Source: an uncultured Paraburkholderia sp.
GTDB taxonomy: Bacteria; Pseudomonadota; Gammaproteobacteria; Burkholderiales; Burkholderiaceae
NCBI GenBank assembly: GCA_940746715.1
Contig: CALNWN010000008.1
Location: forward strand, 62,001 to 126,000
Direction of reading: 5' to 3'
Length of the DNA: 64,000 nucleotides
Shown here: piece after piece, positions 1 through 9,106 of the stretch
How the letters are laid out: each line of letters starts with the position of its first letter
Numbering within the stretch: position 1 is the first letter of the stretch
Program-made: the position numbers and the translations under genes
Notes under the pieces: generated by a model
Seen by the model: only the letters and a program-made list of their open reading frames with translations
Told to the model about the DNA's origin: nothing
Databases searched by the model: none

Positions 1-276
1 CGCGCGCTCGCAGATTTGCTTGCTGGTGGCGTCGGCGAAACCGCGCGCCGCGAATACCTGCCCTGCGATGTCGAGCAGATGTTGGCGAGTTGCCGCGCCG
101 TCGGGCCGGCTCGCGCGCTTGACAGATCTTGAGTCTTCGGTTTGTTGGCGCTGCTTCACCTCTTTGTGTGGCTTCGCGTGTTCCGTGCGCGCCGCCGCTG
201 CGGATCTACTCGCGGCTTTTGCCTCCTTGGCCCGGTCCGTCATTCTTGCAGGGGTGCTCGCGCGTTTCGTCGGCAT
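1..276 (-). CDS. TetR/AcrR-family transcriptional regulator, N-terminal part (runs off the window)
   Basis: The 92 codons seen start at ATG 276-274 and stay open to the window edge. A basic, Ala/Lys-rich leader of about 58 residues precedes a typical TetR helix-turn-helix start (RQHLLDIAGQVFAARGF followed by ATSKQICERA). The gene is divergent from an HlyD / ABC-2 / outer-membrane-factor cluster and shares an 83-bp intergenic region with it. This matches the regulator-plus-YbhGFSR arrangement of enterobacteria, where a TetR protein represses the efflux genes. Autorepression and repression of the divergent operon through the palindrome at 306-319 is inference. The ligand-binding domain lies outside the window. 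Confidence 0.85.
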   Translation of the reverse strand, partial: MPTKRASTPARMTDRAKEAKAASRSAAAARTEHAKPHKEVKQRQQTEDSRSVKRASRPDGAATRQHLLDIAGQVFAARGFADATSKQICERA

Positions 277-305
277 GGGAAAGTGCAGGCTCCGAAAAAA
301 CAGTT

Positions 306-319
306 TGAATTTGAATTCA
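306..319. promoter_or_regulatory. Palindromic operator candidate between tetR-like gene and efflux operon
   Basis: TGAATT-TG-AATTCA is a perfect 6-2-6 inverted repeat, lying in AT-rich sequence between the divergent starts at 276 and 360. The position suits an operator for the TetR-type regulator. A TATATT element follows at about 322. No experimental support can be seen. Confidence 0.45.
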
Positions 320-359
320 CATATATTTCATTGTACTTCATCCGTGTGGAAGACAAGCA

Positions 360-1328
360 ATGAAGTACTCCATCAACTGGGCAAGGCGGCCGGCATGGCT
401 GTGGATCATCGGCGCGCTGCTCGCAGGATGCTCGCATCGCGAGGAGAACGCATACCAAGGCTATGTGGAAGGCGAATACGTATACCTGGGATCTTCTCTC
501 GCGGGCAAACTCACACAGCTGCAAGTTGCTCGCGGCGAAACCGTCAAGGCCGGCATGCCGCTCTTCGCGCTCGATTCCGTCGACGAAACCGCCGCACTGC
601 AAGAGGCGCAGCAGCAACTCGCGGCTGCGCGTTCGCAATTGGCCGACATCCAGACCGGCAAGCGCGTGCCGGAGGTCAACGTCAACCGCGCGCAACTGTC
701 GGAGGCTGTGGCGAACGCACGCAAGGCGGCGCTGCAACTCACGCGCGACGAGGCGCAGTACAGCGCGGGCGGTATTTCGAAAGCGCAGCTCGACGATTCG
801 CGCGCGAATGCCGAGGCCCGCTCCGCGCAAGTGCGCGAACTCACGAGTCAGGTGGAAGTGGCGCGCTTGCCTGGACGCTCGCAGCAGATCGGCGCGCAGC
901 AGGCCCACGCCGCCGCGGCCGAAGCCGTCGTCGCGCAGGCTCAGTGGAAGCTGGACCAGAAACGCGTGAACGCGCCCGCCGACGGGCTCGTCTACGATAC
1001 GCTCTATCGCAGCGGCGAATGGGTGCCGGCCGGCAGTCCTGTCGTGCAGATGTTGCCGCCACAGAACATCAAGGTGTGCTTCTTTGTGCCGGAGACGCTG
1101 GTCGGCGCACTCGCGCCAGGCCGCGCAGTGTCGATACATTGCGACGGATGCGCGGCGGATCTGCCCGCGAAAATCACTTATGTGTCGAATAAAGCCGAGT
1201 ACACGCCGCCGGTCATCTATAGCAACGAGAGTCGAGCGAAGCTTGTGTACATGATCGAGGCGCACACCCCCGTTGCGGACGCAACGAAACTTCATCCGGG
1301 CCAGCCGGTTGCAGTGGTGCTCAAATGA
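360..1328 (+). CDS. HlyD-family periplasmic adaptor lipoprotein of an ABC efflux system
   Basis: This 322-residue protein is intact. A signal peptide ends in lipobox LLAGC (Cys24), so it should be lipid-anchored. A barrel-sandwich hybrid half follows (GEYVYLGSSLAGKL, about residues 39-52). Then comes a long Ala/Gln-rich coiled-coil hairpin (about 75-190) and a second lipoyl half (VNAPADGLVYDTLY). The length fits YbhG-like adaptors. It would link an inner-membrane ABC-2 exporter to the outer-membrane factor encoded three genes downstream. The start is supported by GGAAG about 8 bases upstream. The stop overlaps the next start (ATGA). The substrate is unknown; YbhG-type systems export cationic drugs, sodium or dyes. 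Confidence 0.88.
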   Translation: MKYSINWARRPAWLWIIGALLAGCSHREENAYQGYVEGEYVYLGSSLAGKLTQLQVARGETVKAGMPLFALDSVDETAALQEAQQQLAAARSQLADIQTGKRVPEVNVNRAQLSEAVANARKAALQLTRDEAQYSAGGISKAQLDDSRANAEARSAQVRELTSQVEVARLPGRSQQIGAQQAHAAAAEAVVAQAQWKLDQKRVNAPADGLVYDTLYRSGEWVPAGSPVVQMLPPQNIKVCFFVPETLVGALAPGRAVSIHCDGCAADLPAKITYVSNKAEYTPPVIYSNESRAKLVYMIEAHTPVADATKLHPGQPVAVVLK

Positions 1329-2269
1329 ATACGGCCGCGCCCGAGTATGTGATCGACGTGCACGGCCTGAACAAGCATTTCGGCGACAAGCATGTGGTCA
1401 ACGACGTGTCATTGCAGGTCGCGCGCGGCGAAATCTTCGGCTTTCTCGGGCCGAACGGCAGCGGCAAGGCTACGTCCATCCGTCTGATGTGCGGACTGCT
1501 CACGCCAGATTCCGGCACCGGCACATGCCTTGGCTACGATATCCGCCGCGAGAGTGCAGAGATCAAGCGCAATGTCGGCTATATGACGCAGCGCTTCTCG
1601 TATTGGGAAGATCTGACAATTCGCGAGAATCTCGACTTCGTCGCGCGCATTTACCAGATGCGCAACCGTCGCGAGGTCGTCGACAAATCGCTCGAAGCAC
1701 TCGGGCTGCAAAGCCGCGCTAGCCAGCTTACGGGGTCGCTGTCCGGAGGCTGGAAGCAACGTCTGGCGCTTGCTGCATGCATGTTGCACGAACCGAAACT
1801 GTTGCTGCTCGACGAACCCACTGCGGGCGTCGACCCGACAGCGCGCCGCGATTTCTGGGAGGAACTGCATCGGCTCGCGGCGCGCGGCATCTCCGTACTG
1901 GTGAGTACGCATTACATGGATGAAGCCGAACGCTGTCCCAAGCTCGCCTATATCGCATACGGAAAACTGCTCGCGTAAGGCGCGTCGAAAGAAGTGATCG
2001 ACTCGCTGGATCTGGCCACATGGTCGATCCAGGGCGAACATCTCAGCGAATTGTCCGAGAAACTACGCGACACGCCGGGTGTCGATCAAACCGTCGTGTT
2101 CGGCTCCGCGCTGCATGCGAGCGGCCGCGACCATGCAGCGTTGGAGCGCGCGCTGAGGCAGGCCACCGGCGGCACGCAGCTGCGCCTGCAGCAGATAGAA
2201 ACAGGACTCGAAGACGTGTTCATCTATCTGATGAGTCATTCGCGAGACAACTTTGGAGCGCCATCATGA
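1325..2269 (+). pseudogene. ABC-2 transporter ATPase, interrupted by an in-frame stop and altered in Walker A
   Basis: YbhF-like ATP-binding protein in one continuous frame (about 314 codons) broken by TAA at 1976-1978, after the residues IAYGKLLA. The remaining 96 codons of C-terminal domain follow in the same frame. ABC signature LSGGWKQRLAL, Walker B LLLLDEPTAGVDP and H-loop STHYMDEAE are present. Walker A reads GPNGSGKAT: the Thr/Ser that coordinates magnesium is Ala49 (codon GCT at 1469-1471, one transition from ACT). Either change alone should impair ATP hydrolysis. It overlaps the adaptor stop at the 5' end and the permease start at the 3' end. A product truncated at the stop would keep the nucleotide-binding core but with the defective P-loop. 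Confidence 0.85.
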
Positions 2270-3408
2270 GCGCAGTCACCGCCTTTTCGTTGACGCGCTG
2301 GTGGAGCGTGGTGCTCAAGGAGTTCCTCCAGCTTCGACGCGACCGCGTCACTTTCGCGATGATTGTGGGTGTGCCCATCGTTCAGCTCGCGCTATTCGGT
2401 TTCGCCATCAACACCGACCCGAAGCATCTGCCGACGGCTGTCATCGTTCACGATCAAAGCAGGTTTTCGCGCAGCTTTATCGCGGCAATGACGAACTCGG
2501 CGTATTTCGACATTGTCGAAACGCTGCCCAACGAAGAAGCGGGACGCCGCGCGCTCGCCCAAGGCCGCGTGCAGTTCGTGCTGAACATCCCCGTCGATTT
2601 CTCAAGAAAACTGCTGCGGGGCGAACACCCTGCGCTGCTTGTCGAGGCCGATGCAACCGACCCCACTGCAACGCACACGGCCGTTGCTGCTCTGCCCAAT
2701 CTCGTTCAGCCGGTCGCGGACAAGGACATTACCGGCCCGCTCGCGCACCTGAACGGCGGGCAAAGCGCCTTCAGCGTGCAGGTTCACAACCTGTACAACC
2801 CGGAGGGGATCACGCAGTACAACGTGGTTCCGGGACTCATGGGCGTTATTCTCACCATGACGCTCGTCATGATGACGGGCCTCGCCGTTACACGCGAACG
2901 CGAACGCGGCACGATGGAAACTCTGCTCGCAACGCCGGTTCTACCCATCGAGGTCATGAACGGCAAGATCGTGCCTTATGTGGCCATTGGCCTGATTCAG
3001 GCGTCGATCATTCTGCTCGCGACGCGCTTCGTGTTTCATGTGCCCTTTGTCGGGAGCACGGTGGCGATTTATCTGGCCGCACTGCTCTTCATTGCCGCCA
3101 ATTTCACTGTGGGCATTACCTTGTCCTCGCTTGCGCAGAACCAGCTGCAGGCTATGCAACTGACTGTGTTTTACTTTCTGCCGAATATCCTGCTATCCGG
3201 TTTCATGTTCCCGTTCGCGGGCATGCCGCAATGGGCGCAATTCATCGGCAATCTGTTGCCGTTGACCTATTTCAACCGGCTCATTCGCGGCATCCTGCTC
3301 AAGGGAGACGGATGGACGGACCTATGGCCGTCGGTATGGCCCATGGCACTTTTCACTGCAATCGTCATGGCGGTTGCGCTGCGCTTTTACCGGCGCACAC
3401 TCGACTAG
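2266..3408 (+). CDS. ABC-2 type transporter permease
   Basis: Intact 380-residue membrane protein of the YbhS/YbhR type. The N-terminal helix (VTFAMIVGVPIVQLALFGFA) is followed by a large extracytoplasmic domain (about residues 45-170). Next is the family motif TRERERGTMETLLATPV, then five membrane helices, including LLPLTYFNRLIRGILLKG near the C-terminus. ATG 2266 overlaps the TGA of the ATPase gene, indicating translational coupling. Many homologous systems encode two permeases; only one is found here, so it would act as a homodimer. It has no damage of its own, but its ATPase partner is broken. Confidence 0.88.
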   Translation: MSAVTAFSLTRWWSVVLKEFLQLRRDRVTFAMIVGVPIVQLALFGFAINTDPKHLPTAVIVHDQSRFSRSFIAAMTNSAYFDIVETLPNEEAGRRALAQGRVQFVLNIPVDFSRKLLRGEHPALLVEADATDPTATHTAVAALPNLVQPVADKDITGPLAHLNGGQSAFSVQVHNLYNPEGITQYNVVPGLMGVILTMTLVMMTGLAVTRERERGTMETLLATPVLPIEVMNGKIVPYVAIGLIQASIILLATRFVFHVPFVGSTVAIYLAALLFIAANFTVGITLSSLAQNQLQAMQLTVFYFLPNILLSGFMFPFAGMPQWAQFIGNLLPLTYFNRLIRGILLKGDGWTDLWPSVWPMALFTAIVMAVALRFYRRTLD

Positions 3409-3419
3409 GAAGAACCGTC

Positions 3420-4878
3420 ATGAAAGCGTTCCTTGTTGTGTGCGCAATCGCCTTGAGCGGCTGTGCAGCAGGCCCGGACTTTCATACACTGGCCGCGCCG
3501 GACACGCAAAGCTACACAAGACGCCCTGCCCGAACATACGGCCACATCCAACGGCCCCGCGGGCGCCGCTCAAACGTTTACCACGGCGTTGCGTCCCATA
3601 CCGATGTGGTGGCGTGAGTTCGGGTCCGACGCGCTGAACCGTCTCGTGGATGAAGGCTTGCGCCACAACCCGACGCTCGGCGAGGCGCGCGCGAGGCTGC
3701 TTCAGGCGCGCGAAAACTACACGGCGCTTGCCGGAACGACGCAATTCCCGAACATCGACGCAACGTTTTCCGGCGCGAGGGAAAAGGTCGATCCTGCTGC
3801 GTTCGGTATTCCGCATATGGAGACTCCCGGGCCGTTTTCGTTGTTCAGCGCATCGGTCAGCGTGTCGTATGCGTTTGATATCTTCGGCGGCAATCGTCGT
3901 GCACTCGAGTCAGGCATGGCACAGGTCGATTACGAGTCGTATGAGCTGGAGGCCGCGCGGTTGAGCATAGCGGGCAATATCGTGGCCACCGTCGTGCGGC
4001 GCGCGTCGTTGCGGCAGCAGGTTGCGCTGACGCGGCGCCTTGCGGATGCACAGGCCCATCAACTGTCGATCATGGAAGCGCGTTTCACCGCTGGAGGCGT
4101 TTCGCAACTCGACGTACGCGGCCAGCGCACACTGCTTGCTCAAACGCGCGCATCACTGCCGCCGCTTGCCACACGGCTCGCAGCCGCGGATCACGAGTTG
4201 GCCATTCTGCTCGGCAGAGCGCCGTCACAAGCGGATTTCGACGAACTCACTTTCGATGCGCTGCAGTTGCCCCTGGATATTCCCGTCACGTTACCGTCCA
4301 CATTAGCGCGGACGAGACCTGACATCATGGCGGCCGAGGCATTGCTGCATCAGGCAAGCGCGAATGTCGGCGTCGCAACCGCCAACCTCTATCCGCAATT
4401 TGCATTGTCGGCGGGAATGGGCTCGGAACGCACGCGAATCGGCGACATTGTGAATGGCCTGAACGTATGGAATATCGGCCTCAATCTGACACAGCCGCTC
4501 TTTCACGGCGGCGAATTGCATGCGAAAAAACGCGCGGCAGAGGCGGCCTATGAAGGCGCATTCGACAACTATCGGCAAGTCGTACTTCAGGCGTTGCAAC
4601 AGGTGGCCGACTCGCTCACCGCGTTGCAAAACGACGCGCGCGAATTGCAGGCGCGCGCCGAGGCCGCGGAGGAAGCACACGCGAGCCTCGACATAGCGAG
4701 TCGGCAATATGCGGCAGGCGGCATCAGTCAGTCCGCCCTTCTGGATGCCGAACGTCAGTCCCTGCAGAGTTCTATCGATCGAACTCGCGCGCAGGCGAAC
4801 CGTTTTGCGGACACCGCTGCGTTGTTCCAGGCACTCGGCAGCGGCATGACACAAACCTCGGCCGGCAGTACTCCGTGA
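3420..4878 (+). pseudogene. Outer-membrane factor lipoprotein (NodT family), frameshifted near the N-terminus
   Basis: The start at ATG 3420 encodes a lipoprotein signal (MKAFLVVCAIALSGCAAGPDF) in one frame. The rest of the protein, from about 3530 on (NGPAGAAQTF, then WWREFGSDALNRLVDEGL), is in the next frame. A net +1 or -2 indel near 3520-3540 is needed to join them. The remainder looks complete: two outer-membrane-efflux-protein repeats, the LARTRPDIMAAEALLHQA motif and a C-terminal repeat with SRQYAAGGISQSALLDAE. It is the last gene of the efflux operon. A downstream ORF could be translated but would lack signal peptide and lipid anchor. Confidence 0.85.
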
Positions 4879-4901
4879 CGGAGCGCGAGTTTTCCCGGTA
4901 G

Positions 4902-5288
4902 CTACAATTGCGCTTCGATAGCCGCTTTATCGATAACCGACCATACCTGTCCGATTCTCTCGCCGCGAAATTCATAGAAAACGTTTTCGGTGAAAGTCAC
5001 TTTCCTGCCGTTGAAGCCGAGGCCAAGAAACATTCCCTTCGGGGTGCAATTAAAACGCAAGCGGGCCGCCACATACGCGGGATCGGCCATCAATAGCTCA
5101 ATGTCGAAATGAAGATCCGGAATCTCGCGAAAATCGCTCTCCAGCATTGCGCGGTATCCTGAACAGCCGATTCGGCGGTCGTTATAGTAGACGTCGTCAT
5201 GCACGAACTGCGGCAGCTTTTCCCAGTCCTGGTGGTTCAGGCAGGCAATGTAGCTTCGGTAGATGTTGGAGAGGTCGAGTTCAGTCAT
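4902..5288 (-). CDS. SnoaL-like / ester-cyclase family protein (NTF2 fold)
   Basis: 128 residues from ATG 5288-5286 (MTELDLSNIYRSYIACLNHQ). The sequence fits the SnoaL-like cone fold: N-terminal helix, YYNDRRIGCSGYRAMLESDF, the PDLHFDIELLMADPAYVAARLRFNCTP segment broken into two strands, and a final FRGERIGQVWSVID strand. Members are polyketide cyclases or isomerases of uncertain substrate. It converges with the efflux operon (23 bp from its stop). Longer in-frame starts exist, but ATG 5288 has GGAACG upstream and matches usual family length. No defect is seen. Confidence 0.72.
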   Translation of the reverse strand: MTELDLSNIYRSYIACLNHQDWEKLPQFVHDDVYYNDRRIGCSGYRAMLESDFREIPDLHFDIELLMADPAYVAARLRFNCTPKGMFLGLGFNGRKVTFTENVFYEFRGERIGQVWSVIDKAAIEAQL

Positions 5289-5439
5289 GGCAATCGTTCC
5301 GTTCCTGCTCAATAAGGAGAGCCGCGAATTCCCCACCGCGCCGCGCGGCAATAAGAGCGCGCTACGCGAGGCATAAGCATTGCTGGCTTCATGCGATACG
5401 GCGCGCCCCGTGCCGCTTCAATGGACGCATTGCACCACT

Positions 5440-5595
5440 ATGAAACCACTGCTTCTGTGGATCGCGACTAGCGCAGTTCTGCTGACCACGCACCCGCCGG
5501 CGCGAGCCAGTAGCGCTTTCCGGCCGCACACGCCGTGCGAGGTTAAGTCCACTCGTTTATGCAATCCGCCGGGCAGGAGGAATAGGCGTTGCTAA
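5440..5595 (+). CDS. Possible short secreted peptide or gene remnant
   Basis: A 51-codon frame begins MKPLLLWIATSAVLLTTHPP and looks like a signal peptide, with cleavage after ARAS. The remainder is Arg/Cys-rich and unrecognised. It sits in the 361-bp stretch between the SnoaL-like gene and the phasin gene, which otherwise shows nothing clear. It may be the 5' end of a lost gene, a real small peptide, or chance. Confidence 0.25.
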   Translation: MKPLLLWIATSAVLLTTHPPARASSAFRPHTPCEVKSTRLCNPPGRRNRRC

Positions 5596-5649
5596 AACAC
5601 TGCCTGTTGTCGCGCTTTTCCTTCCGCTCGCATGAACACGGAGCACCTC

Positions 5650-6159
5650 ATGAATGCCATTGTCCTGAATCAGCCCAACGTTAGCCCTGAAAGCAATGCA
5701 ATTGCCGCTTACGAGTTCGCCGCAAAAGCCGTTGCCGGTTTTGAAAAAGTTGTCGAGTTGAACGTGCAGGCCGTCAAGACTTCATTGTTCGAACAACAGG
5801 CGCTTGTCGATGCGACGCTGTTATCGGAGTCGATGGATCAGATATTCGATCTGCAATTCCAGCAAGTTCCCGCGGCGATCAAAAAGACCTGTGCATATTG
5901 GGCACACGTCGAGGACATTGCCGTCGACACGCACAATGAACTCGCGGGTGTCGTACAGAACAGCCTGCAAAGCTACCTGTCCACACTGTTTTCGTTGCTC
6001 GATAGCGCGGTGTCGATAGGCATGGGATCAAGTGGCCGCAGCAACGTCAGGAGCCCGCTCGCAATCGAACAGCCGCCGGCCCCGCCGAGCGAACCTGTGG
6101 TGATCGTGGACAGTTCGGGTAATGTCGTTTCGTCAAGCCCGCGAAACGACCTGCACTAG
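5650..6159 (+). CDS. Phasin-family protein (polyhydroxyalkanoate granule-associated)
   Basis: 169 residues starting at ATG 5650, preferred over the in-frame ATG at 5632 because GGAG lies 6 bases upstream. The phasin_2 pattern is present: AAYEFAAKAVAGFEKVVELN and VQAVKTSLFEQQALVDA amphipathic helices, then AYWAHVEDIAVDTHNELAGV. A Pro/Ser-rich tail (about residues 140-169) follows. Phasins coat cytoplasmic PHA granules and control granule number; PHA storage is typical of Burkholderiaceae. The gene is monocistronic and shows no defect. Confidence 0.8.
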   Translation: MNAIVLNQPNVSPESNAIAAYEFAAKAVAGFEKVVELNVQAVKTSLFEQQALVDATLLSESMDQIFDLQFQQVPAAIKKTCAYWAHVEDIAVDTHNELAGVVQNSLQSYLSTLFSLLDSAVSIGMGSSGRSNVRSPLAIEQPPAPPSEPVVIVDSSGNVVSSSPRNDLH

Positions 6160-6209
6160 ATTGGACCACGGCGGCGCGGCCAGCCGGCGCGTCGCCGACG
6201 GCCGGTCAG

Positions 6210-6556
6210 TCAGGTGCCGCGCGCCACTTCGAGAAGTTCTTTCACGCGTCGGGCAATATGGGTCAATATGTTCTGCGACGAAGCGACCTGTTGCTTGCGA
6301 TGCGGCATACGCTGCAAATCCTCCCAGTCGCTTTCCAGCGCGCGTGCATGGCCCTCCGGCGCGAACGGCCACTCCATCGCAACCGCGTGCACAGGCGCAT
6401 CGCGACGACCTTCTCCGGAGCGCTCGACATAGGCGTAGCCGACGCCTCGCGCTCCGCCGCCTCTCTTGAAGCTGCCGCGATGAAATCGTCGGGCCCTTCA
6501 ATATGGACGCACCACAATTGTTCGCTCACACGACCTTCCTTGCCGGGTTCTGTCAT
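6210..6556 (-). pseudogene. Conserved hypothetical protein, frameshifted
   Basis: Two frames combine into one protein of about 115 residues. The N-terminal part begins MTEPGKEGRVSEQLWCVHIE (ATG 6556-6554). It continues through FIAAASREAAEREAS and is then out of frame near 6430. The second part reads YVERSGEGRRDAPVHAVAME, followed by a C-terminus ending LLEVARGT. A single-base deletion fits. Its ATG overlaps the TGA of the upstream ATP-grasp gene (ATGA), so the two were cotranscribed and coupled. No function is recognised. Confidence 0.6.
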
Positions 6557-7617
6557 AGCGGACCGGCATTCAGCAGTTCCCACTTCAGGTCAGAAAAGCA
6601 CGGGCCCTGTGTTGCCTCACTGAACTTTACATCGTTGTGCTCGCCGTTCCATTCCATTACCTGCACCTTGCCCTCACTGTCCACCGTCACGTCCCACCCG
6701 ATGCAGCGCGCAAAGGGCACCTTCCGATGAAGCAGCAGCACGGTTTCGACGCAATCGCGGAATGCGGGCATCGTGAGACCGGCGAATCTGATCTTCGAAT
6801 CGGGGTGCTCCTGCGTCGCGCCCCAGTCCGTCAGCAATCCTTGTTGCGCCAGTTCTCCTGTGACGAGATCCACGGGCACGCACACTTCGTCATCCACACT
6901 GATGTGAGTATGACGCGCTCTGCCGAGCCTCAGAAACGCAGCGCGGAGGGAAGTACGGCCGAGGTCGTCCACCGCCGTCGTCAAGCGCAAGGTGGCAACG
7001 AAGTTCGGCGCGAACGCGCTGAGAAGCGGATGCTGAACGATGAACTTCTGAATGACGCCGTTGCCGAGTGACTTGACCAGACCGCAGTCGAACGATTTGC
7101 GGTCGAAGAAATGAATGCCCTTACCTTGCGCCGAGCCGTCCAGTTTGAAGACGACTTTGTCGCTCTCGCGGAAGACCACCTGCTCGAGCTCCTGCTCAGG
7201 CACCACCACATTGCGATCCGTAAAGAAAAGACCGTTCGCGAAGTAGGCGATGTCGGGAAACGCGTCACAGCCGAAGATCACGCGCGACATCGGCTTCAGG
7301 TTCGAGATACGCCCATAGCCACCTTTCATGCTGGGCACGACCACGCCGCCGTAATAGTTGTCGGGAATCCAACCTTCCTTGAAGGTCCCGCTAAAGGCGG
7401 CATAAACGCGCAGCCAAGGCGCGTAAACGGCGTCACCGAATACGTCGCGCGCGTACGTATCGGCGAGCTTGAGGTTGGCCGGATCGGGCGGTCCATATTT
7501 TTTCTGCAGTAAGCGCAGAACCTGTTTCGCCTGCGCGCCATGAACCTGGTGGAACGCGTATCGACCCACCTTCTTCATTGAACGCCTGACTACTCTTTCA
7601 ACGTCGTTTAGTTTCAT
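6553..7617 (-). CDS. Sugar-transfer-associated ATP-grasp protein
   Basis: 354 residues. The pattern fits the ATP-grasp family found in capsule and exopolysaccharide loci (PF14397-like). Visible features include DRNVVVPEQELEQVV, the phosphate/ATP segment VVFKLDGSAQGKGIHFFDR, FIVQHPLLSAFAPNFVATLR, and a metal-binding end GWDVTVDSEGKVQVMEWNGEHN. Such proteins are thought to ligate an amino acid or similar acid to a glycan or carrier; the substrate is not predictable. ATG 7617 is favoured over GTG 7641. It lies downstream of the priming transferase gene with a 73-bp gap, so it is probably in the polysaccharide operon. Its product appears intact. Confidence 0.75.
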   Translation of the reverse strand: MKLNDVERVVRRSMKKVGRYAFHQVHGAQAKQVLRLLQKKYGPPDPANLKLADTYARDVFGDAVYAPWLRVYAAFSGTFKEGWIPDNYYGGVVVPSMKGGYGRISNLKPMSRVIFGCDAFPDIAYFANGLFFTDRNVVVPEQELEQVVFRESDKVVFKLDGSAQGKGIHFFDRKSFDCGLVKSLGNGVIQKFIVQHPLLSAFAPNFVATLRLTTAVDDLGRTSLRAAFLRLGRARHTHISVDDEVCVPVDLVTGELAQQGLLTDWGATQEHPDSKIRFAGLTMPAFRDCVETVLLLHRKVPFARCIGWDVTVDSEGKVQVMEWNGEHNDVKFSEATQGPCFSDLKWELLNAGPL

Positions 7618-7690
7618 AGTCCGCCCAGCGAGCCGATTCACGTACGCAACTCATGTACTGCATGATCCATGCCGCCACCCGACGAATGGA

Positions 7691-9067
7691 TCAGTAAGCG
7701 TTGGGATGATGCAGTCCCTTGAATATGGTCGAGCAAATGATCTTGACGTCCAGCGCGAACGACCAGTTTCTGAGGTAGTACAGATCATGGGCTACACGGC
7801 CTTCCATCTTCTCGATGCGATCGGTCTCGCCACGGAAACCGTTGATCTGCGCCCAGCCGGTGATACCGGGCTTGATCCGATAGCGGTGAATATAGCCCGA
7901 CACGATGCCCTGATACAGGTCGTCGTGCTCGAGGGCGTGCGGTCGCGGACCCACCACCGACATATCGCCGCGCAGCACGTTAAAGAACTGCGGCAATTCG
8001 TCGAGGCTCGTGCGCCGCAGGAAGCGCCCGACGCGCGTGATGCGTGGATCGCCGCGCGTGGCCTGTTCGAGCACGCCCTGCTTCTGCTCATGCAGGCGCA
8101 TGCTGCGGAACTTGTAGATCATGAAGACGCGTCCATCCGCACCCTTACGGCATTGCTTGAAGAACACGGGACCGGGCGAACTCAATTTCACCGCTATGGC
8201 ACATGCGAGAAGAATGGGCGACACGGCAATCAATGCAATCAAGGAAAAAACGCGGTCGAACAGCTCCTTCTTCACCATTGCATTGGGCGGCAAAGGCGAC
8301 GCAGCCAGATTGATGGTGGGAAAACCAAGCAGCTCGGTCACGCTTCCATCGAAGAGAGCGAGCGCTCGCACATCCGGCATGAAACGCACATTGATCAGGT
8401 CGTTGCGAAACTCGTCGACCAGCTCGAGAATGGCACGCTCTTCCGACAAAGGCAGCGCGAGCCACACTTCGTCCACATGCTGTTCGCGCACGTGCCTGGC
8501 AAAAGCCGCGCGCTGTTCGAACATCGGCACGGTACTGGTGGTCTTCTTGCCGGGGCGCAGGTTGTAGACGGCGCTGGCGCGAAAGCCCGCTGTGGGCTGC
8601 TTCTCCATCTTGCGCAAAATCTCGTCGCAATGGTCACCGCATGCTGCAATGGCGACTTTCTGCAAGTTCAGCCCCGCATTGCGGACGCGCCCGAGCAGCA
8701 CGTGAGTCACCATGCGGCCCGCGATCATCGCGCCGCCCGCGATCCCTGTCCAGTAGGCGAACCAGAGCCGCGATACGAAGTCGATGCGGTGCAGCGAAAA
8801 CATCAATGCAAGCGCGCAGGCATGAACGAGCAGCCAGCCGAGCGCCACCTGCCCCACCAGAACGCGCTTTGAACGGCCGCGCCAAGACTGATAGACGCCC
8901 AACGCAGGAAATACCGCGAGCGAGAACGCCGCCGCAAACGCGACGAATGCCAGATAAAAGTTATGTTGCGCGACGTCGTCGAAACGGATGTGAGAAGCGA
9001 CGACCGCACCGCCCAGGATCATCGCCACATCGAACAGTCTCGCCAACAGACCGGTAATCAATCGCAT
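7691..9067 (-). CDS. Undecaprenyl-phosphate glucose phosphotransferase (polysaccharide priming enzyme)
   Basis: 458 residues, intact. Four N-terminal membrane helices (MRLITGLLARLFDVAMILGG and following) precede a cytoplasmic CoA-binding-like domain (about 150-250). The catalytic bacterial-sugar-transferase domain follows a fifth helix (LFDRVFSLIALIAVSPILLA). Signature segments GPVFFKQCRKGADGRVFMIYK, FRRTSLDELPQFFNVLRGDM, SVVGPRPHA and YIHRYRIKPGITGWAQINGF are complete. It transfers a sugar-1-phosphate, probably glucose, to undecaprenyl phosphate as the first step of repeat-unit synthesis at the inner membrane. ATG 9067 has GAGGGGGC just upstream. It is the WcaJ/BceB type; the exact sugar is inferred. 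Confidence 0.9.
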   Translation of the reverse strand: MRLITGLLARLFDVAMILGGAVVASHIRFDDVAQHNFYLAFVAFAAAFSLAVFPALGVYQSWRGRSKRVLVGQVALGWLLVHACALALMFSLHRIDFVSRLWFAYWTGIAGGAMIAGRMVTHVLLGRVRNAGLNLQKVAIAACGDHCDEILRKMEKQPTAGFRASAVYNLRPGKKTTSTVPMFEQRAAFARHVREQHVDEVWLALPLSEERAILELVDEFRNDLINVRFMPDVRALALFDGSVTELLGFPTINLAASPLPPNAMVKKELFDRVFSLIALIAVSPILLACAIAVKLSSPGPVFFKQCRKGADGRVFMIYKFRSMRLHEQKQGVLEQATRGDPRITRVGRFLRRTSLDELPQFFNVLRGDMSVVGPRPHALEHDDLYQGIVSGYIHRYRIKPGITGWAQINGFRGETDRIEKMEGRVAHDLYYLRNWSFALDVKIICSTIFKGLHHPNAY

Positions 9068-9106
9068 AGCCGCCCCCTCAAACACGCTGTGGTTCGCCAC
9101 GGTCGA

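Noticed and set aside
3420..3620. Programmed frameshifting in broken genes (for example the efflux lipoprotein and the kinases)
   Set aside because: There are no conserved slippery sequences or stimulatory structures. The lesions hit many unrelated families and differ in sign and size.
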